Shown piece after piece: positions 60,466 through 64,000 of a DNA stretch of 64,000 nucleotides. The stretch covers positions 1,664,673 to 1,728,672 of the forward strand of contig NZ_CP035282.1 of the NCBI RefSeq assembly GCF_004103715.1, read 5' to 3'. Every line of letters begins with the position of its first letter. Within the stretch, counting starts at the first letter, position 1. The stretch comes from Acidilutibacter cellobiosedens (GTDB taxonomy: Bacteria > Bacillota > Clostridia > Tissierellales > Acidilutibacteraceae). Below the pieces are notes generated by a model, which was not told the DNA's origin, ran no database searches, and saw nothing but the letters and a program-made list of their open reading frames with translations. Both the position numbers and the translations under genes were made by a program.

Positions 60466-60981
60466 ATGAGCATTAATCTGTCAAGTTTTTTTGATGATAA
60501 TGTTTTAAGTATCCACGTAGACAAAAATTTAAAATTGGAACCTTTATATATAAATGAACGTAAAATTTTGTTTACGGAACCTGTAAAATTTACCGGAAAC
60601 ATATTTAGAGTTGGTGAAAATAAAATTCTAAATGGAAATTTAAATTATAAATTTATTGAAACCTGTGCCAGATGCTTAAAAGAGTTTGTAAAAGAAATAG
60701 ATATTCCCGTATCGGGAAAGCTTATAGAAAGCAATAAAAAGATGATCCCTGACGGAGATGGAGAAGAACCCATATATTATAGCGGGAATTCGGTAGATTT
60801 AACTGAATTTATAATTTCTTCCATAGTAGTTTCCCTTCCGATGAAATCTCTTTGCAGAAGTGATTGTAAAGGGTTATGTCCTAAGTGTGGAAAAAATTTA
60901 AATGAAGGGAATTGTAATTGTAATCGAGATGATGTTGATCCGAGATTTGCAAAATTGAAGGATCTGTTCAGCGAAAATTAA
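60466..60981 (+). CDS. DUF177 (YceD family) protein
   Basis: A 171-residue YceD/DUF177 protein, almost always encoded before rpmF. A conserved ETCARCLKEF segment is followed by the C-terminal DCKGLCPKCGKNLNEGNCNC zinc-ribbon-like cysteines. The family is thought to help with ribosomal RNA or ribosome assembly; proof in Firmicutes is lacking. The ATG at 60466 follows GAGGTGA; the extra upstream frame overlaps the promoter and is not coding. rpmF follows 13 bp later. Confidence 0.92.
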   Translation: MSINLSSFFDDNVLSIHVDKNLKLEPLYINERKILFTEPVKFTGNIFRVGENKILNGNLNYKFIETCARCLKEFVKEIDIPVSGKLIESNKKMIPDGDGEEPIYYSGNSVDLTEFIISSIVVSLPMKSLCRSDCKGLCPKCGKNLNEGNCNCNRDDVDPRFAKLKDLFSEN

Positions 60982-60994
60982 GGAGGTGTTTTAA

Positions 60995-61177
60995 TTGGCA
61001 GTACCAAAACGAAAAACTTCAAAGGCAAGAAGAGATAAAAGAAGAGCTTCTGCATATCAGCTTTCAAAAGTTACCTTAGTAGAATGTCCTCAATGTCATG
61101 AATTAAAAGTTCCTCATAGGGTATGTGGGTCTTGCGGATATTATAAAGGTAGAGAAGTAATAAAAGTTGAAAAATAA
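60995..61177 (+). CDS. rpmF: 50S ribosomal protein L32
   Basis: A 60-residue L32: AVPKRKTSKARRDKRRA at the N-terminus and a four-cysteine zinc ribbon (CPQCHELK and VCGSCGYYKG) at the C-terminus. The start is TTG with AGGAGGTG upstream. It follows DUF177 and ends at a strong terminator. Confidence 0.96.
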   Translation: MAVPKRKTSKARRDKRRASAYQLSKVTLVECPQCHELKVPHRVCGSCGYYKGREVIKVEK

Positions 61178-61242
61178 AAAATCAATGAATTAAAAAGACA
61201 GCATATCATAAACCGCTGTCTTTTAATTATTGATTTTTTATT
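61178..61242 (+). terminator. Intrinsic terminator of DUF177-rpmF
   Basis: A long stem from AAATCAATGAATTAAAAAGA.. to TCTTTTAATTATTGATTT, with the core GACAGC/GCTGTC at 61197-61202 and 61214-61219, followed by a T-run. Confidence 0.85.
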
Positions 61243-61310
61243 TGGGGTAATGTATATTTAATATCAACAGTAATTTTATGAATCTTAAAATTGTGAAAAG
61301 GAGGGGAAAG

Positions 61311-62303
61311 ATGAATATTCTTGTAGATGCAATGGGAGGAGATAAAGGCCCAAAAGTAGTGGTTAAAGGAAGTATACTTGCTTTAAAGGAACTGAATGTA
61401 GATATAACCCTTGTAGGGGACGAAAGCATAATTAGAAAAGAACTTTCTGAAAATAATTATACGGGAGACAGGATAAGTATAATTCATGCCGAAGAAGTTA
61501 TAAATAATGAAGATGAGGCTGCAATGGCAATCCGCAGAAAGAAAAATTCTTCCATGATTATAGCCCTTAATCTTTTGAAGGATGAAAAATATCAGGGATT
61601 TATTTCTACAGGGAATACAGGAGCATTGATAACAGGAGGAACGCTTATTACAAAGAGAATAAAGGGAATTGAAAGAGCTGCCATAGCATCACCCTTTCCA
61701 ACCGAAAATGGAATGGCATTCTTGCTGGATGCCGGAGCTAATGCAGACTGTAAACCTGACTATTTAAAACAGTTTGGATTGATGGGTTCCATATATTATG
61801 AGAAACTATTCGAAGTTTCTTCGCCAAAAGTTGGATTAGCCAATATAGGGGTCGAAAAAGAGAAAGGAAATCTTCTTGTAAAAGAGGCTTATGAGCTCCT
61901 TGAAAACTCTAATATTAATTTTATAGGAAATGTTGAAGCAAGGGATATACCGAGAGGCAAGGCGGATGTAATAGTTTGTGACGGATTCGTGGGAAATATC
62001 ATACTTAAGCTGACGGAAGGCTTGGCGTTTACTATTTTTGATATTCTTAAGGATGAATTTATGAAGTCTTTTTCTCGAAAAATAGGAGCTTTATTATTAA
62101 AGTCAAGTTTTAAGGCATTTAAATCTAAGATGGATTACAGGGAGTACGGCGGAGCTCCTCTTCTTGGGATTAGTAAACCTGTTATAAAAGCTCATGGAAG
62201 CTCTGACGAAATTGCTGTAAAAAATGCTATTAAGCAGACTAAAAATTTTGCAGAAAAGGATATTATAAAAATAATAGAGGATAATATATCTATTAGTGAG
62301 TAA
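61311..62303 (+). CDS. plsX: Phosphate acyltransferase PlsX
   Basis: A 330-residue enzyme that makes acyl-phosphate from acyl-ACP, the donor for PlsY. The N-terminal ILVDAMGGDKGPKVVVKG and STGNTGALITGGT are diagnostic, as are CDGFVGNIILKLTEG and EYGGAPLLGI. The ATG at 61311 follows AAGGAGGGG; the frame open to 61278 adds no conserved residues. In many Firmicutes fapR precedes plsX, but no such gene is here. acpP follows. Confidence 0.95.
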   Translation: MNILVDAMGGDKGPKVVVKGSILALKELNVDITLVGDESIIRKELSENNYTGDRISIIHAEEVINNEDEAAMAIRRKKNSSMIIALNLLKDEKYQGFISTGNTGALITGGTLITKRIKGIERAAIASPFPTENGMAFLLDAGANADCKPDYLKQFGLMGSIYYEKLFEVSSPKVGLANIGVEKEKGNLLVKEAYELLENSNINFIGNVEARDIPRGKADVIVCDGFVGNIILKLTEGLAFTIFDILKDEFMKSFSRKIGALLLKSSFKAFKSKMDYREYGGAPLLGISKPVIKAHGSSDEIAVKNAIKQTKNFAEKDIIKIIEDNISISE

Positions 62304-62337
62304 TACTTAAAAATTTTTTGAAATTTTAATAATAAGT

Positions 62338-62366
62338 TTGTCATAGATATAAAAAATATATATAAT
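62338..62366 (+). promoter_or_regulatory. Sigma-A-type promoter of acpP
   Basis: TTGTCA (62338-62343), a 17-bp spacer and TATAAT (62361-62366), about 40 bp before acpP. Confidence 0.75.
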
Positions 62367-62405
62367 ATATATGTTTTAAAATATTATTATTTTGGAGGTA
62401 TTTTT

Positions 62406-62642
62406 ATGGTGCTTGAGAAATTAAAAAAGATTATTTCAGAACAATTTGATATTGATGAAGAAAACATAACTATGGATTCTTCTTTTCAAGATGATTTAAA
62501 TGCAGATTCATTGGATTTAGTGGAACTTATAATGGCCATAGAGGATGAATTTGATCTGGAAGTTGATGACGATGAGGTTGATAAAATAAAAACCGTCGGA
62601 GATGCAGTGGAGTATATTCAAAAAACGACTGATTTAGAGTAA
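62406..62642 (+). CDS. acpP: Acyl carrier protein
   Basis: A 78-residue ACP. The phosphopantetheine attachment serine is Ser35 in [16 protein letters not shown]. Acidic helices are typical. It carries growing acyl chains for fatty-acid synthesis and supplies acyl-ACP to PlsX, encoded just upstream. TTGGAGG precedes the ATG. The order plsX-acpP-rnc is standard. Confidence 0.96.
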   Translation: MVLEKLKKIISEQFDIDEENITMDSSFQDDLNADSLDLVELIMAIEDEFDLEVDDDEVDKIKTVGDAVEYIQKTTDLE

Positions 62643-62655
62643 TATTGATAAAAAA

Positions 62656-62680
62656 TGGGTCTTGAGGATATCGAGACCTA
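62656..62680 (+). terminator. Hairpin between acpP and rnc (possible weak terminator)
   Basis: TGGGTCTTGA (62656-62665) pairs with TCGAGACCTA (62671-62680), with two wobbles; the tail ATCTTTTAAT is only weakly T-rich. It could reduce read-through into rnc or be an RNase III site. Confidence 0.45.
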
Positions 62681-62717
62681 ATCTTTTAATACTTGAAGAT
62701 GTTTCGGAGGTATAGTT

Positions 62718-63440
62718 ATGAAATACAATTGTTCGTTTAAAGACAAATTGAGTATTTTTGAAGAGAAAATCAATTTTAAATTTAATAATATCGATATTTT
62801 AATTAATGCTTTAACTCACAGCTCTTATGCAAATGAACATAAGGGAAAGTATTATGAACATAATGAAAGGTTGGAATTCTTAGGAGATTCGGTATTAAAC
62901 ATAATTGTCAGTGACTACATATATAAAAAGTACCCTTATTATCCCGAAGGTGAACTTACCAAACTCAGAGCCGCCATAGTATGCGAATCGTCCTTAGCAT
63001 TTATATCGAGGCAGATAAACCTTGGAGAATATCTCGTTTTGGGGAAAGGAGAAGAAACTACGGGAGGAAGGGAAAGGGATTCCGTCTTGGCAGATGCTTT
63101 TGAAGCTTTGCTCGGAGGGATATATTTAGACGGAGGATTAGAGAAAGCTAAGGAATTTTTTATAAATATCTTTAAAAAGAATGTTATTTCTCTGGAAGAG
63201 GAAAAGGATTTATTTTTTGATTATAAGACAAAATTTCAGGAGATATTTCAAAAGAAATTCGGCTCAAAGATAGAATATACTATTGAAAAAGAGGAAGGCC
63301 CGGATCATGATAAGGTATTTTATGTAGATGTAGTTGTTGATAATAAAATATTGGGAAGAGGATTGGGAAAAAATAAAAAAGAAGCTGAACAAATGGCTGC
63401 AAAAGAAGCTCTTAACGGAATGGGTGTTAAAAATGAGTAA
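62718..63440 (+). CDS. rnc: Ribonuclease III
   Basis: A 240-residue double-stranded RNA endonuclease for rRNA and mRNA processing. The catalytic signature is NERLEFLGDSVLN (about 49-61), with the second acidic site in DAFEALLGGIYLD. The dsRNA-binding domain is at the C-terminus (about 168-238, with KKEAEQMAAKEAL). CGGAGGT precedes the ATG. The stop overlaps the next gene by 8 bp. Confidence 0.96.
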   Translation: MKYNCSFKDKLSIFEEKINFKFNNIDILINALTHSSYANEHKGKYYEHNERLEFLGDSVLNIIVSDYIYKKYPYYPEGELTKLRAAIVCESSLAFISRQINLGEYLVLGKGEETTGGRERDSVLADAFEALLGGIYLDGGLEKAKEFFINIFKKNVISLEEEKDLFFDYKTKFQEIFQKKFGSKIEYTIEKEEGPDHDKVFYVDVVVDNKILGRGLGKNKKEAEQMAAKEALNGMGVKNE

Positions 63441-64000
63441 AGATTATTATATAATTCCTATTTTTGTTCCTCATTTGGGCTGTCCGCATAATTGTGTATT
63501 TTGTAATCAAAGAAGGATTACGGGTAAAACTGATGAAATGGATGAAAATAAAGCTCAACATATAATAGAGGAACATCTTTCCACAATACCTTCCCGCAGA
63601 AAAGATGTGGAAATAGCATTTTACGGAGGGAGTTTTACCGGTATTGATCTGAATCTTCAGGAAAGATTATTAAACGTAGCTTTTAAATATAAGAAAGAGG
63701 GTGCGGTAGATAGAATTCGCCTTTCTACACGACCTGATTATATAGACAAACTTAGGCTTGATATATTAAAAAAATATCATGTAGATATAATAGAGCTGGG
63801 GGTCCAGTCATTAGATGACGAAGTTCTTATTTTAAGCGGAAGAGGGCATAATAAGGAAGACGTATATCGTGCTTCAGACCTCATAAAATCTTATGGATTT
63901 AAACTGGGGCTTCAGATGATGATAGGCCTTCCTGGAGACAATATGGAAAAATCTCTCCTTACGGGAAGAGAGATCATCAAGATGAATCCCTTCTGTGTAA
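63433..64000 (+). CDS. Elp3-like radical SAM protein, N-terminal part (3' truncated by window)
   Basis: From ATG 63433 the frame stays open to the window end (189 codons). The protein begins MSKDYYIIPIFVPHLGCPHN; its CxxxCxxC cluster is CPHNCVFC (residues 17-24), followed by AFYGGSFTGI, RLSTRPDYI, ELGVQSLDDEVL and LGLQMMIGLPGD. This matches the radical SAM domain of Elp3-like proteins that Firmicutes encode next to rnc. It overlaps rnc by 8 bp. Elp3 homologues modify tRNA wobble uridines; whether this member has an acetyltransferase domain cannot be seen. Confidence 0.88.
   Translation, partial: MSKDYYIIPIFVPHLGCPHNCVFCNQRRITGKTDEMDENKAQHIIEEHLSTIPSRRKDVEIAFYGGSFTGIDLNLQERLLNVAFKYKKEGAVDRIRLSTRPDYIDKLRLDILKKYHVDIIELGVQSLDDEVLILSGRGHNKEDVYRASDLIKSYGFKLGLQMMIGLPGDNMEKSLLTGREIIKMNPFCV

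Overview
The window is a low-GC, gene-dense Firmicute chromosome segment, most likely from an anaerobic, endospore-forming member of the Clostridia or Tissierellia. The evidence is spoIVA, a YlbJ-family sporulation gene, a YteA-like gene, YIEGIA, remA, sepF/divIVA, a T-box leader, and a 2-hydroxyacyl-CoA dehydratase activase, which is typical of anaerobic amino-acid fermenters. Species assignment is an inference. Most genes are on the + strand, and TTG or GTG starts are frequent.

Layout. Positions 1-1461 hold the 3' end of a 2-hydroxyacyl-CoA dehydratase gene, a DUF3343 gene and the radical-generating activase. A degV gene follows, then aspS behind a T-box leader with a GAC (Asp) specifier. 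Positions 4850-7371 are a CRISPR leader and an array of 36 repeats (my count) with no cas genes in view. Next come an RseC-like gene, a split ThrE-type exporter pair, glyA, YIEGIA with its small partner, a DUF512 radical SAM protein, der, plsY, gpsA and spoIVA, the last with a sigma-E-like promoter.

A tRNA-Pro(GGG) gene at 18297 opens an accessory stretch to about 23.1 kb. It holds a phosphoesterase, an ABC ATPase gene fused by deletion to a MarR-gene remnant, two flavin or FMN-binding-type enzymes, a phospholipase-C-like protein, and a MntA-HepT toxin-antitoxin pair bracketed by 41-bp direct repeats.

From 23.3 kb the window is housekeeping: cell division (sepF, yggT, ylmH, divIVA), lspA, an rluD-like gene, pyrR, an NFACT/RqcH gene, then the conserved run yicC-remA-gmk-rpoZ-coaBC-priA-def-fmt-metallopeptidase-rsmB-rlmN-prpC-prkC-rsgA-rpe. 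A TPP riboswitch with thiT-thiN follows, then rpmB (- strand), asp23-like, DAK2, recG, rsmD, coaD, the ylbJ/ylbK/ylbM group, ackA, DUF177-rpmF, plsX, acpP, rnc and the start of an Elp3-like radical SAM gene.

The most unusual items are the cas-less array with spacers that carry gene-start signals, the direct-repeat-bracketed toxin-antitoxin cassette, a dispersed intergenic element of about 70 bp with inverted ends that abuts transcription terminators, a perfect 60-bp palindrome between convergent genes, and the ABC/MarR deletion junction. I did not find a clearly new multi-gene system. The best candidates for undescribed biology are the dispersed terminator-linked element and the duplicated gene tail around the toxin-antitoxin pair.
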